Positions 15,001-25,560 of a DNA stretch of 64,000 nucleotides are shown one piece after another. Position 1 is the first letter of the stretch, and every line of letters begins with the position of its first letter. The DNA lies in NCBI GenBank assembly GCA_008921705.1, contig VFFE01006799.1:1089747-1153746 (forward strand). The letters run 5' to 3'. The position numbers and the translations under genes were made by a program. The notes below the pieces were generated by a model, which had not been told where the DNA came from, did no database searches, and was given only the letters and a program-made list of their open reading frames with translations. The stretch comes from Burhinus oedicnemus. Its lineage: Eukaryota > Chordata > Aves > Charadriiformes > Burhinidae.

Positions 15001-15636
15001 GGAAGGACAGGCAGAAGGGCTTTCAGGAAAGAGGGGAAACTATGCTCTGTGTGACACATCGTTTCAAAGCTAGCAAATAAGCCCTGAGCAGGATGTTGGT
15101 TACCTTCAACTCCAGGCAGTGTTTATCACTGGCTTGGGCATGGGACAAGAGGCCAAAAATCCTAGCAGGCAGCTTCACCAGTGGCCAGCTGTGTTGCCTC
15201 AGGCAACCATTCAAAGCCTCTGTGGCTCTGATCCTGTGGCCCCGCATAGGTAAAATAATACCTTTCCCTACCTAGGAGAAGGGCTGCATGAGTTCGCAGT
15301 GCCCCAGTGCCAAGAACAGCTGATTTCCAGGGCTTTACTGGTTATCTTCATGTTTACTGCTGAATCTGGCGACAGGGATTATGCCACAGCGTTTTGATTA
15401 CCAAACGCACACAAACCCCATTCCCACAAACTGATAATTTCCTTCTTGTAAAAGCCAGAGCTAAAATACTACTATCCTGTCATCAAGACAGCTGGTTTAT
15501 ATCCTCTCCTCCTTCCTTCCACATCTTCCCCGGAGAACATCCTGCCTGACATGGTCCCTGCCGACTCACCCAGCCCCATCAGGAGCTGTCTACCCCGGCA
15601 GAGCGGTTCTGGAAAAACCACCTTTGCTGGTCCTGC

Positions 15637-15639
<3 letters not shown>
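9031..15639. other. EGFR intron 1, no supported gene
   Basis: Mostly AT-rich intron. An 80-codon minus-strand frame at 9061-9303 is not recognised and lacks support. The segment 10440-10680 is less repetitive and could be conserved non-coding DNA, but I cannot test that. An A12-type tract lies at about 12660-12672. A GC-rich patch at about 14846-15030 contains the near-palindrome CCGGGGTTCCCCCGG. No transposon was recognised. Confidence 0.6.

Positions 15640-15668
<29 letters not shown>
15640..15668. repeat. T29 homopolymer
   Basis: An uninterrupted run of 29 T, the longest homopolymer in the window. On the minus strand it could be an A-tail, but no polyadenylation signal or retrocopy body is recognisable on the expected side (15669 upward). 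Confidence 0.95.
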
Positions 15669-17307
15669 GGTTGGGTGCAGAAGAGCCCAGTATGGTGATA
15701 AGACAGTTAAAACTGCCATGTTATTGCTTTAGAGCTCAGCTTATGTTAGAAATAATCAATTACCTCATTCATTTCTTCATATATTTGAAGATATTTTTCC
15801 AACCAGTATTTTATGTGTGACCTACTGTACTTCACAGGGAGCGATATGAAAATATGGCCCTATAGCTAGGACAATGGTGTGGCACTTAGGAAAGTGAGAT
15901 TCTGCTGTCGGCTCCGCCAACAGACCTAGGCATGTTTCTTTTGCATCTTGATTCTGGAACTTGGATACATCATTTTGCAAGAAAAAAAGTAAACTCTTCC
16001 TATTTACATCCATGCAACTTTGATCTGAGATTTGTCTTCAAATTAATTCTAACTCCAAGCGAAGTTCGGTGATAATGTCACCTGAAAATGATGGCTTCCC
16101 CGTGGTTTTCCAGATGCTTGCCCAAATTTGTCAGAAAATGCTTTAAATGAGAAAGGTCTTCCAGAGGTTTGGATCTGTCTTGAAACCTGAAATACCTTTT
16201 GTGGCTTTATCATGATGCTTTCATGAAAAGCACCCTTGATAAGCTACCACACAGACCCATCCATGTGTTATGTTGCTGTTTGGGAGGTGTTGGTCAAAAT
16301 CGGATGGACACCTTTCTGAATTCTCATCTAGCCAGTTCTCAGGCCATGGAGTTCAATGGGACTTTTGAATGGGTGAGAGGAGATGCTGCTTCTACTTGGA
16401 GAGCTGTTGTGTCGAATTGGATGGTCTGTGTCTTGCAAGCATAAGATCATCTTTGTGGCTGTTTATGGATTTTTAAATCTGCATAATCATGGGGTTTGTG
16501 TTCTTTGATTGCAGCTATATCAGGAGAGCCTGAATATTTAATGAAGTATTGAATACTGCATAACTTTTCCATGTATGAACTTGCAGAAGGTGTTTTGATG
16601 GATTGGTTGGTTTGTTTCTCAAACTCCCTGTAGGGTCAGAGATCACATGTCTGCAATATTTTATATATGTTGTGTGGGTTTTAGGTAATTAATACTTTAT
16701 GCTTGCCCCTGAGATATGTGGTAGTGGTTAAAACTCACTTAAGTGGTGATTATGCAGTGATTATACAGAATTATGAATATTTCATTTATTTGGTTTGAAA
16801 TAAGAAATAAAATACATTATTGCCATGCTGGTTTTATTTCAGAAGACTTCGTCAAGACTAGCACATTCAAAATGGGCTCAATGTCCTAAATTTATTCTGC
16901 TGGAAGAATGCAAATATTTCTTTGAGGACTTTTTGAAAGGGATTTTGTTGTCTTGCTTTATAAGGATGCTTCTGGCACCTATATAAAGGCTTTTTGCCTT
17001 ACCACCTTCAGATACAGACCAAAGTTGTATTGTGTTCACGCTATTCATTAATTCAGCTCTTGCTAATTGCACACTGAGAAATATACGCGACTGTAACGCT
17101 GAAAGAAATAAGATGGGTGAGACAAGAGTCTGTCTGCACCTGTACTCTGTCTTGGATGGTGGCAAATACTGTGTCAGGAAAGGCCATGAGCCTGCCCACT
17201 GTCTGAAGTCTGTTCCCTTCATACGTCTTCAACATATGGACCACTTGGATCAGAGATATTAGGGTGTAGTTTTCTTTTTATTTCCTTCAGTTACTGTTTT
17301 GAATGTC
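15669..17307. other. EGFR intron 1, no supported gene
   Basis: Unique-looking intronic sequence. The frame at 16199-16444 (plus) and those at 16878-17262 (both strands) are short and show no recognisable domain, so I treat them as chance. Confidence 0.6.
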
Positions 17308-17645
17308 TTCTATCAGTTTGTCTAGTTCCTTTTGAATGTCTGCTTCTGCAATCTCCTGCAGCAACAGATTTCAGATTTTGTCTGCCTGCTGCATAAAGAA
17401 GTGCTTCTTAAACTAATTTCCTGCTGGGACAGGGGGCATTCATTGAAACTCATGTCACAGGGCTTGACAAATAATGGTTCTGTATTCAGCCTCATTTAGC
17501 TGTGCATTCAACCTTGCTCTTGCCCATCACCCAGGCATCTGTTTTCCAAATTGAGGGCTCCCAAACCTTTTAGATCCTTCTTGAAAGGCAGCTGCTCCAT
17601 CTCATTACTCATTGTGGTTGCCCTTCTCTGTACTTCTGACTCCTA
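17308..17645 (-). mobile_element. old CR1-family LINE 3' fragment
   Basis: Read on the minus strand, this stretch keeps the usual order of a CR1 3' end. First comes GTACAGAGAAGGGCAACCA, followed by GATGGAGCAGCTGCC. A middle block ends AAGAAGCACTTCTTTATGCA. Last is a tail with CATTCAAAAGGAACTAGACA. These match the CR1 reverse-transcriptase C-terminal region and 3'UTR of older families. Many substitutions and small deletions have removed any coding frame. A ten-base direct duplication (TCCTAGCTAC twice) lies just outside at 17641-17660. Confidence 0.6.
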
Positions 17646-17774
17646 GCTACTCCTAGCTACAAGCAGTTCTTGGAAAGCAGAAATAAGGACTTGGAGGTGC
17701 ACTTTAAATTCTTACAGGAGAAATTGGTCCGTAGTATCTGCTGAAAATTTGGGATTGCCCTCCTATGTGGAAGA

Positions 17775-17824
17775 NNNNNNNNNNNNNNNNNNNNNNNNNN
17801 NNNNNNNNNNNNNNNNNNNNNNNN
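17775..17824. other. assembly gap (50 N)
   Basis: Exactly 50 unresolved bases in intron 1. The right flank is T-rich homopolymer sequence, a common cause of assembly breaks. The true missing length is unknown if 50 is a placeholder. Confidence 0.99.
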
Positions 17825-20800
17825 TTCTTTTTTTTTCCCTTTTTTTTTTTTTTTAATTCAACTGCTAAAACAAACAAAATCCACCCATGATTTGATGCAC
17901 TCTAATAGCAAGACATGCATGTGAACACGTAGATGTTTACTTTCATGTACGCAGATGTGCTGGGCAGGAGAAGGCATGCTGGCAGGAGGAGGAACCTTGC
18001 ATCTGCCTTGCATGGATCTGTCAACAGCCAAAACACACTTTGCATTAAAACTTCAAAACGAAAGCTCACACACCTTTATGGGCTACATAAATCCAGTTCT
18101 GCTCTCTCCGAGCAATGCCTTCAGTTCTCAACAAAAAAAAAAAAAAGAAATTAAAAAAGGTGCAGTGTGGTAGTAAGCATACTTCTTAGCTCAATGGCCA
18201 ACCCACATGGCCTTGTCTTTTCACTCTGGTCATCAGAAAGTTCTCCTGTTCAAAAGCACGATCTCACAAGTGGGTTTCCTCATACTTCTCCCTTGTGAGC
18301 AACCCTCAATAACATTATTAAAGCACAGAGAGCGCAAGACCCACACCTACACATTCTCCCTATGAGACAAACTACGAAGGCATGTCATAGCTCTCAAATA
18401 AAAATCTTGCTTCAGCAGGAATAGACATTTATTTTGGTACAACTTCTCCGTACATGGAGTACATTTTTTTTTCTCCTCCACATTTCGGTTAGGAATGACT
18501 TCTGCTGCCCATATTCATGCCAAATGTTCTGTAACTATTTCTGAAGGAAAAAAAACTCCCAACGCTATTACTCAATACTGTTAGGTCAGCAGAATTCAGC
18601 CCTAAAAAAAGTATTACAGTCCTATTTGCTGTAGTTGGAAGCCAAGAAGTAACACATCAAAAACCAGAATGGGCAGGAACGCTACTAGATCTTATGCTGC
18701 ACTTACTAATAAAGCGTTCCTGGAAGTGCAGGGGCATAAGAGAAGGTCAAATCGATATGTATTTAACAGGGTCAGCGTGTACTGTACCAAGCTAAACGAC
18801 TGTCAGAGTCCACATGAAACATCAAGCGGTGGATTCCCGTGCTGCACACCATTAACTCCTGGTGCAACAAAAAAAAAATCACCTGAACACTTTCTATCCC
18901 CACCCACACAATGCTGATAAACGCGCAGTGCTGACTCCCCATGTCCTCACGCATTTCACAAGCTCTCCAGAGCCGACAGGTACGAATGGCAGCGGTCCTC
19001 AGGAATGAGAACTTCTGATGAGTCACATCCAACACAGCTTTCAGCCCACTCTTGACACCTGGACCCCGGGACGCTTGGCACTGCACCAGCCTCATCCAAT
19101 GGGTGCACCCCAGAGGTGAGGGCCCCTCTGCTAATCCCTCATCATTATTCCTGCTCTCCTGCCGTACCCCTTAGCTCCATGAAGCAGCAGCTCCCACTCA
19201 GTCATCGTCCCCAACATAGGCGCTGGCTGAAGCGCTGCTTAGGACCCAGAGAGGCAAATCTTGCACTAACTTCGCCAACTGCACTTACAGCAAGACGTGT
19301 TGCTCAAGCTAACCTCCAGGCGAGAGCAAGGCGGGTGACTATCCCCATCATGGCAGTAACTGCTGCTTGAGTATTCATCGGAGGCTACACACCTTCTACA
19401 ACTGCTACAGAGCAAATCCGCGAAACGAAAAGCAAGAACGTGCCTTCCACTGAGGAGCAAATAAAAGCTCTGCTGCCTTTCCTAATAACTTTCCCTTTCT
19501 GCTAAAACTAGCAAAATCCTAGCTGGATTGAGTGGGATTCCTGCGCCAGCTGAGCCCTGACCGACAGAATTGCAATTTTCCCTAGTAGGTGTGCAAGGAG
19601 AGCGGTATAGCAGAATGGGGTTTTGAGAAATCATGAACACAAATAGAAGATGCCTAATGCAATTCACGCATTTCCAAAATAACAATTGGTCTAGTTAGCA
19701 GGTCATCTTTTTGCAGAATAAGACCTCACCCCATTTTGAATAGTCAATTAAAAACGTTTATCAGCCGGGTCACCCCAGCAAGTGCTCCTAATGTAGACTG
19801 GCCAGAGGCTGCTTTTGTGGGTACAGCCAATTCTGGCTCCCCCAATTAAAGTTCTCCGAGTCAAAGCATTTCTCTGACAGTACAACCACGTTTGCATTAC
19901 ACAAGCACTTCTGCAATACAGAGCCGAGTCTAACATGAGATTTGACACATGTTCTCGTACCTGTAAACACATTGGTGGCTTCTAACATAACATGCTGACA
20001 CCTAATTTTGAATGTACATTAGTTCTTTCTGGGATACTCCACTAACATACGCAGGGTGGCTGTACCCTCTGATGCACACATGCTACCGAAACATGGACTA
20101 ATCCAGGAGTTTGTGGCAATATCAACAGTTTCTATGCAAAACCATTCCATGAAGGTACTGTCACCCTCCCTAAAATGAAGCAAACCTTTCACTAGGCTTG
20201 TTTCTGAAGAGCTATTAAGCAAAGGCAGATTGTGCTTAAGGAAGATAAGGACACCTTCTGAAGGAACTGGTTTGGTTAGTCAGCTATCTTGCTGCTAAAG
20301 CTAGCATATCCCAGTGATTTCAGTGATACATGGATACCCAAAAGTCAGCCCTGAGGACCATAATGGCATTGTGCGACACTCCCTGAAAGTCTCTCTCTAT
20401 AAATTAACAAATAAATTACAACGGACTACTCTGACTGTAAAGTCTCCAGGGCATTGATCTTGATTTCTTATTTATCTGCAAATCTCTTAATATACTCTTG
20501 ATGCAAGAAATAACACATTTCTATTTACTACTATCACTCCAGTGTGTAGTTTGCTCACCACACACACACACTTTGCTGAAAGGCCAATCTCTTTCATGGC
20601 ATTTTGCACATAGTCACTGTATTTTGCAGATTGCCCAAATTAAGGAGATGACTGCTGGCACTTCACCTTCCCTTCTGCGCTTATCAGAAAATGCCCTTAA
20701 CAATGGGAGGATTTGGGTTTTGTTCTTAATCATTCACACATTGAGGCACTGGAGTAAGAGCAAGTCTATAGTCAAGACCACTTATTTAATTATATTATTT

Positions 20801-23429
20801 CACCAAATTGGATTGTATCGGTATGTAAATTTCCGTATCTCTAACTGCATTCACTGCGAAGGCTGCACAGACTTATTTTAGTTTCCAAATCCAAAAAAGT
20901 TTGGTCATTTACCAAGGAGGAGGGAAAAAAAAAAAAGGTGCATAGACAAGAACTTACATAATAAACAAACACCTGCGCACGCACATGTATTTGCTCACGT
21001 CTCCACACAGAAAACCCCACTTGGATCAGTGATAATACAAATACAGGAAGGACAAAACAGTGTACCAGCAATGCCAGTACTGCAACAGGAGCATGAGGCG
21101 TCCTTCACCTGTGACCCGGTGCCTGGCACCAGGCAGGCAGAGGACACTGCCGACCCCTCCGCCAAGCCGCAGATGTGCGGGCAGCTGCCTGCTCCTGAGA
21201 GGCCCCCGCGCTCGCTCCCACGGCAGGCACATTCCACAGGGATCTCTGCTCCCACGGAGCAGTGGCCAGGTTACACCGGAGGGCATCTCGAAAGGCACTG
21301 GATGCCTGGGCATAACCAGATCAAACCCTACACAATCCACAAAGATTAGTCTACTTGTATACATCTGTCCCAAGTACGTATGGAATAATATACAGAGCAG
21401 AACCTACAAAACAATGTAAACGGCAGCGATACGTAGTAGCAGTACACACGTAGCCCACATGTAAACACTGCACAGGATATTAAATACAGCTTTTTCATTT
21501 CACGTGAAAATAAATACTTCGACATGCATAAGGAACTTAGTTTTCCGTTGTTTTTCAGAAAGCCGTGTGAGACATTAGGTACAGAAGACCACTGCGGCCA
21601 ACTTCTGCAGCTACCGAGCCGCCCAGCATGCTTGCATGCATGCTCCCAACATAGAGCAGCACGCTCCCATCCCACAACGGCTGCAGCTACAGATCAAAAC
21701 GAGAGATATAAAACCAATGTATAGCAACAAAAAGCAGTTCGCTTAACCATAGTGCCACCACCGAGCACTGACACACAAAACTGGACATGGGTCAAATGAG
21801 TTCTGCGTATGTCCCATACCGGCTGTCAGAGGTATTTATCTCAGGTACCACCGAAGAGGCCATCCAGGGCACATTAATGGAAATACGGATTAGTTCCACT
21901 GTGGTTAATCTGGGTCAACATCAGAGCAGGTAGGTAGAGATAGAGACAGGTATCGATCCCTGCCAGTGTATTTCAGTTTCCAGCAATGCTGCTTGGTTCT
22001 GGAACACGTGCAATTAGGGGGTTTTTTGTATCTTAATGACTACGGTGTCATAACTAATCCAGTTTTCTCTCCTCCATGTTCAAAGAATTCATTGTAAAAT
22101 TTTGGGAAAAGACACAATTGTATTTAATTTCTAATCAAACATTACGCTGATCAGATTTTATAGGTTGATTCTGACATTCTTCTAACAAAAACAACACTCG
22201 CCCAAGTATTTTTTTTTTTTTTGAGACATCTCTTTTTGGTAATAGAACAAATCAGGTTGAAATTTTAAAAAGTGTAATTTCATATGAGATTTGAACTTCT
22301 AAAATCCACATAATTTGCCTTAAAACTCAAGAGTGTTGCATATATTTATGACAGCACATTTACTTCCAGAATTACTCTGAATTCTGATGCTAGGTCCTGT
22401 CCTGTCACTTCACCAAGGACGCAGGTCCTCAACACACACTGATGCTCTATTACCTGTTGGACCTGTGGCTTCAAACCAGTATCTCAAAATTCTCAAGTGC
22501 TGCTTCATTTTGTACCACTGACTAATTTTCTTGCTTATCCTCAAGTGTGGGAAGAAACTAATAAAGACCAATCAATCGATACACGCTTGCTGAAGAAATT
22601 CTTCTGCCTTCACCTCTGCCACTGAGCCTCCAGCTCTTCTCAGAGGAACAGTTACTTGCTAACAGAACACACCGAAAAGCATCTCTATTGGGTTAGCTGC
22701 TGATTATTTAGCAATCCTCAAATAACTGGCACCCTCATAAGTTTATGAGACACAGAATTAAACACTATAAACAAGGTATTTCCCCTCACACTTCATATAT
22801 CCTACAGGCCATGTGCACCTGAGACTGCATCTCAAAAGACTTCTAACACAAGCACAGCAGATGGAGTTCACCTTGCTTCTCATCATTTTCAAAGGGTGAG
22901 GGGAAAAAAAAATAAATAAAAAGAAAACCAGGAAAGAAAAACTGCCCATGTTACATCAACAACATGTATGAACTTGATTTCTGGAACAAGAGAATCTCCA
23001 CTTTTTGAAGGTTGTGCAACTAGTTTTTTTGGACGGGGTGTTTCTCCCTTTCGGGATGGTTTTACTGTCCACAGTCACGAAAGACTAACTCAGGCGCTTT
23101 AAGCCATGCATCAGCCCTTCTAAAAGCTATTAATTCTCTTCTCCCCCTTTTTCTTTAAAAAGAAAGGGGAAAAAAAAAAAACCAACAACACAACCCCAAC
23201 CAAATCTGCATTTTTTCTTGGCTGGCAGATTTCCAAGATAAAGAGGACTGCACTCTGCCTGGAACAGCAGCCGGGGCCTGCTCTCGAAACTCACAAAAGA
23301 GAACACCACACACAGAGAAAAAGCGACGGATCTGACCAGCCAGAAACGTTTTCTCACCCTTTAAACCAGTTTCTCAAAAAGAAAAAAAAAAACAAAACAA
23401 AACACCAAACCAACAACCCACCCAACCCC
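17825..23429. other. EGFR intron 1 near exon 1, no supported gene
   Basis: Intronic DNA with two GC-rich, CpG-containing patches at about 19060-19380 and 21090-21310. The second lies 3 kb downstream of exon 1. Overlapping frames on both strands there are typical of GC-rich chance ORFs. A T-run lies at about 22208-22222. I recognised no transposon here. Confidence 0.6.
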
Positions 23430-24260
23430 GATCCCCACCAGACAACCCGAGCCGGAGGCGCCCGCTCCGCGCCGTTCCCACGCACGGCCGTGCCGGGCGG
23501 TCACTGCCGGGGGTGACAGCGCCGGCAAAGCCGGGGCGGCTTCTGCACGCTGGGTCAGGCAGGGATAAATCGCTCTTTTTTTTTTTTTCTTTTTTAAATA
23601 ACTGCAGAACCAGAACTCACATGAAGCTTCTCCTCTTTCCACTCCTCCACCCCCCTTCCCAGGTGAATACTTTTTTTTTTTTTTTAAATTTATTTATTTT
23701 TTTAACAGGACAAGCGGAGGTGTCCCGGTCAGGGCGACAGGCGGGGGTTACCGGAGCGGCGCTTACTCGGGGGCTGCGCGGCTCTTCCCCGCCGCCACCG
23801 CGGGGGGGGTGCCGGCAGCGGCTGAGCCCGCCGCCCGGCCGGGGAGCGACTGGGCAACGCGGGAAGGGGGGAAAAAGAAGAAAACAAAAAACCAAAAACA
23901 AAAACAGCCGCCACGAAAGGAGAGAAGTACAACCGATGAGATGTGCCAAAGCTTATTCCCTTTTATTTCCTCCACCCCCACAAAAGAAAATAAGCCTAAA
24001 ATCAGGAAGTCAGAGCTGCGTGATCGCTGCTATAGGTTTGGGGTTTTTCCCCTCTCTCCTCTCTGTTTTGTTTTTTTTTTTTATTATTTTGGTTTGTTTT
24101 GGTTTTCTTTTTTTCAGGAAAGAAGTAGTTGGGACTTTCCCTCCGCCGCTCCCCACGGGAGGCCGCGGCGCGCCGCCGCCTGCAGCCCGGCTCCCACGGT
24201 CCCACGGGGCGCAGCCGGCAAAGCGGCGGCGGGACCCCCGCGCCCCGGCCCCCCTTCCCT

Positions 24261-24262
24261 AC
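24261..24262 (-). other. EGFR intron 1 splice donor (GT)
   Basis: The bases AAAG|GTAGGG on the minus strand form a good donor immediately after codon 35 plus one base, giving a phase-1 intron. Everything from here down to position 1 is intron 1. The matching acceptor is outside the window, so the intron is at least 24.2 kb. Human EGFR also has a very long first intron. Confidence 0.92.
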
Positions 24263-24368
24263 CTTTCTTTTCCTCCACGGCGGAGCAGAGGGCGACGCGC
24301 CCCAAGAGCAGCACCAGGACAGCGGCCCCGCGGGGCCCGGCGGCGGCCAGGGGGCTGCGGCCGCCCAT
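24263..24368 (-). CDS. EGFR: EGFR (c-erbB) coding exon 1: signal peptide and first mature residues
   Basis: This exon encodes the N-terminus of the epidermal growth factor receptor, a plasma-membrane receptor tyrosine kinase. Seen: 35 codons plus one base. The peptide starts MGGRSPLAAAGPRG, has a hydrophobic core (AAVLVLLLG), then ends SAVEEKK. Signal cleavage is likely after Ala30. The exon ends AAG AAA G followed by GTAGGG, a phase-1 donor, as at the human EGFR exon 1/2 junction. The start has A at -3 and G at +4, a strong context. Known: vertebrate EGFR mature chains begin close to an EEKKVCQ-like motif, and the chicken signal peptide, as I recall it, is nearly identical and also 35 residues. 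The reading frame stays open upstream to about 24884 with no in-frame stop, so this ATG was chosen by homology, signal peptide and context. All other exons lie beyond position 1. Only 35 residues support the call, but their match and the splice phase make it strong. Confidence 0.95.
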
Positions 24369-24507
24369 GCTGCGGGACCGCCGCTCCCTCGGAGGGGTGG
24401 TGGGTGGGTAGTGCTGGTGGGTGGAGGGGTCGGACGGGACGGACGCGCGGAGGTTTCCGCGGAGCCGCTCCTCTATCTGCTCTGCTCTTCTCCTCCCGCG
24501 GCCGCGA

Positions 24508-24552
24508 TCAGCTCCTGGCCGCCCCTCTGCCCCGCGCGGCTCCGCGCAGCAT
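24508..24552 (-). other. candidate upstream ORF in the EGFR leader (14 codons)
   Basis: An ATG at 24552 on the EGFR sense strand opens a 14-codon frame (MLRGAARGRGAARS) that ends in TGA at 24508, 139 bases before the receptor ATG. G is at -3 and C at +4, a moderate context. It would act as an upstream ORF only if transcription starts above 24552, which is plausible but unproven. The peptide is Arg/Ala/Gly-rich, as expected by chance in such GC-rich DNA. Confidence 0.35.
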
Positions 24553-24616
24553 GCCGGAGGGCGGCCGTCGAGGGCTGCGCGCACACGTGCGTGCCCCACC
24601 GCGGGCGGGCTGCTGC

Positions 24617-24659
24617 CTTCCTCCTCCCTCCTCCTCCTCCTCCTCCTCCTGCCTCCGCT
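24617..24659. repeat. TCC (GGA on sense strand) triplet tract in the EGFR promoter
   Basis: A homopyrimidine run of mainly TCC units lies 250-290 bases upstream of the EGFR start codon. On the transcribed (minus) strand it reads as GGA units. Mirror-symmetric homopurine/homopyrimidine tracts can adopt triplex or, on the G-rich strand, quadruplex-like structures. The human EGFR promoter also has a functional TCC-repeat region. Whether the two are homologous or arose separately cannot be judged here. Confidence 0.75.
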
Positions 24660-25560
24660 CCTCCTTGCTGCAGGCGGCGGCGGGTGCGCCGGTGCTTGCG
24701 GAGCGGCTGGAGCCGGCTGCGGGACGGGGCGCGCCCGGCTGCGCTCTCCGCCCGACCGCGGAGCGCAGGGGCTCCCTCTGGGGACGCCGAGGAGGAGGAG
24801 GATGGGGCGGGAGCAAGGAGGAGAGGGGAGGAGGAACTCGGCGGTGCCTTCCCCGCCCAGGTGGGGAAGGGGCGGACCCGCCACCTGTCCCGGGATGTAG
24901 GGTGAGAGGAGGGATGGGTGGGGAGGGGATGGTTAGCTCGGGAAGGGGGGGATACCCCGGTCCCCGGCGGTTTCTGCCCGACAGCTGCCAAAGGCATGAG
25001 CGTGCATTTGCGCCGCTGCTCGCAAAAAAGCGGCGTGGCCCCGGCACAGCCTCCGCCCCCCACCCGTGTCCCCTCCCGGGGCGGGGGGGACAGCGGCTGT
25101 GCGGGTGCCCCGAGGGGGGGTGTTGCAGTAGAAACGCCGGTCCCGTCCCGTCCCGCCCCCGGGGGTCCTCGCAGCCCCCAGGGAGGGGAGTGCGAGCAAG
25201 GAAGGGCTGAGGCGCTTTACCGGGGAGCAGCAACAGCCAAGCGGCTCCGGAGCTTTTAAACCTGCTCCCTCAGGGACGCATCTCCGGGGGGGGCTCTTGG
25301 CCCTCGTCTCTGCTCCCCCCAAATCAGCGGAGCCCGCTTGGCTTCTCTGCCAACAGTCCTGTTCTCGTTCTGGTCATTTTTCTCCCGATGCTTGGAAGGC
25401 CAGGGGTGTGTGTGAAATAAAACTGCGCTGTTTATGCATGTTTTAGCACAAGGGTACCAGGGTCCGTGTCTGTGCGTGCCGCGTCTGTTCCCCTGCACCG
25501 GCAGTGAAAAAGTGCTCCTTGCTCCGCGTAGCGAGTTACTTAATAAACACACAATAATAC

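Larger units (their letters stand above)
24369..25260 (-). promoter_or_regulatory. EGFR: EGFR 5'UTR and TATA-less GC-rich promoter
   Basis: This stretch lies directly upstream of the EGFR start codon. It is very GC-rich and dense in CpG, with no TATA or CAAT box near a plausible start site. Seen: GC-box (Sp1-type) matches at about 24603-24610, 24848-24857, 24866-24872 and 25079-25088, a CACGTG E-box at 24584-24589, and a TCC/GGA triplet tract at 24617-24659. Known: the human EGFR promoter is TATA-less, GC-rich and Sp1-driven, and carries TCC repeats that form an S1-sensitive structure. Inference: transcription starts within roughly 100-350 bases of the ATG. The exact start site and the border between 5'UTR and promoter cannot be fixed from sequence alone. 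Confidence 0.8.
23430..25560. other. CpG island over EGFR exon 1
   Basis: CpG density rises sharply near 23430 and falls after about 25560. The densest part is 24130-25260. The island is interrupted by T-rich and A-rich tracts at about 23573-23710 and 23880-24115, all inside intron 1. The exon and promoter sit in its densest portion, as expected for a housekeeping-type vertebrate promoter. The high GC leaves long chance ORFs on both strands that have no coding character. Confidence 0.85.

Noticed and set aside
24114..24884. 256-codon minus-strand ORF containing EGFR exon 1
   Set aside because: Only 24263-24368 is supported as coding. The rest is the open 5'UTR/promoter frame and read-through past the splice donor into intron 1.
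23513..25210. 565-codon plus-strand ORF across the EGFR CpG island
   Set aside because: It is a GC-driven chance frame with Arg/Gly/Pro/Ser-rich, low-complexity translation, poly-Phe from T tracts and no domain. It runs antisense to the EGFR exon and promoter.
24473..25322. Other long minus-strand frames in the island (24473-25063, 24508-25233, 24933-25322)
   Set aside because: Overlapping frames of GC-rich DNA with biased, low-complexity translation and no recognisable domain.
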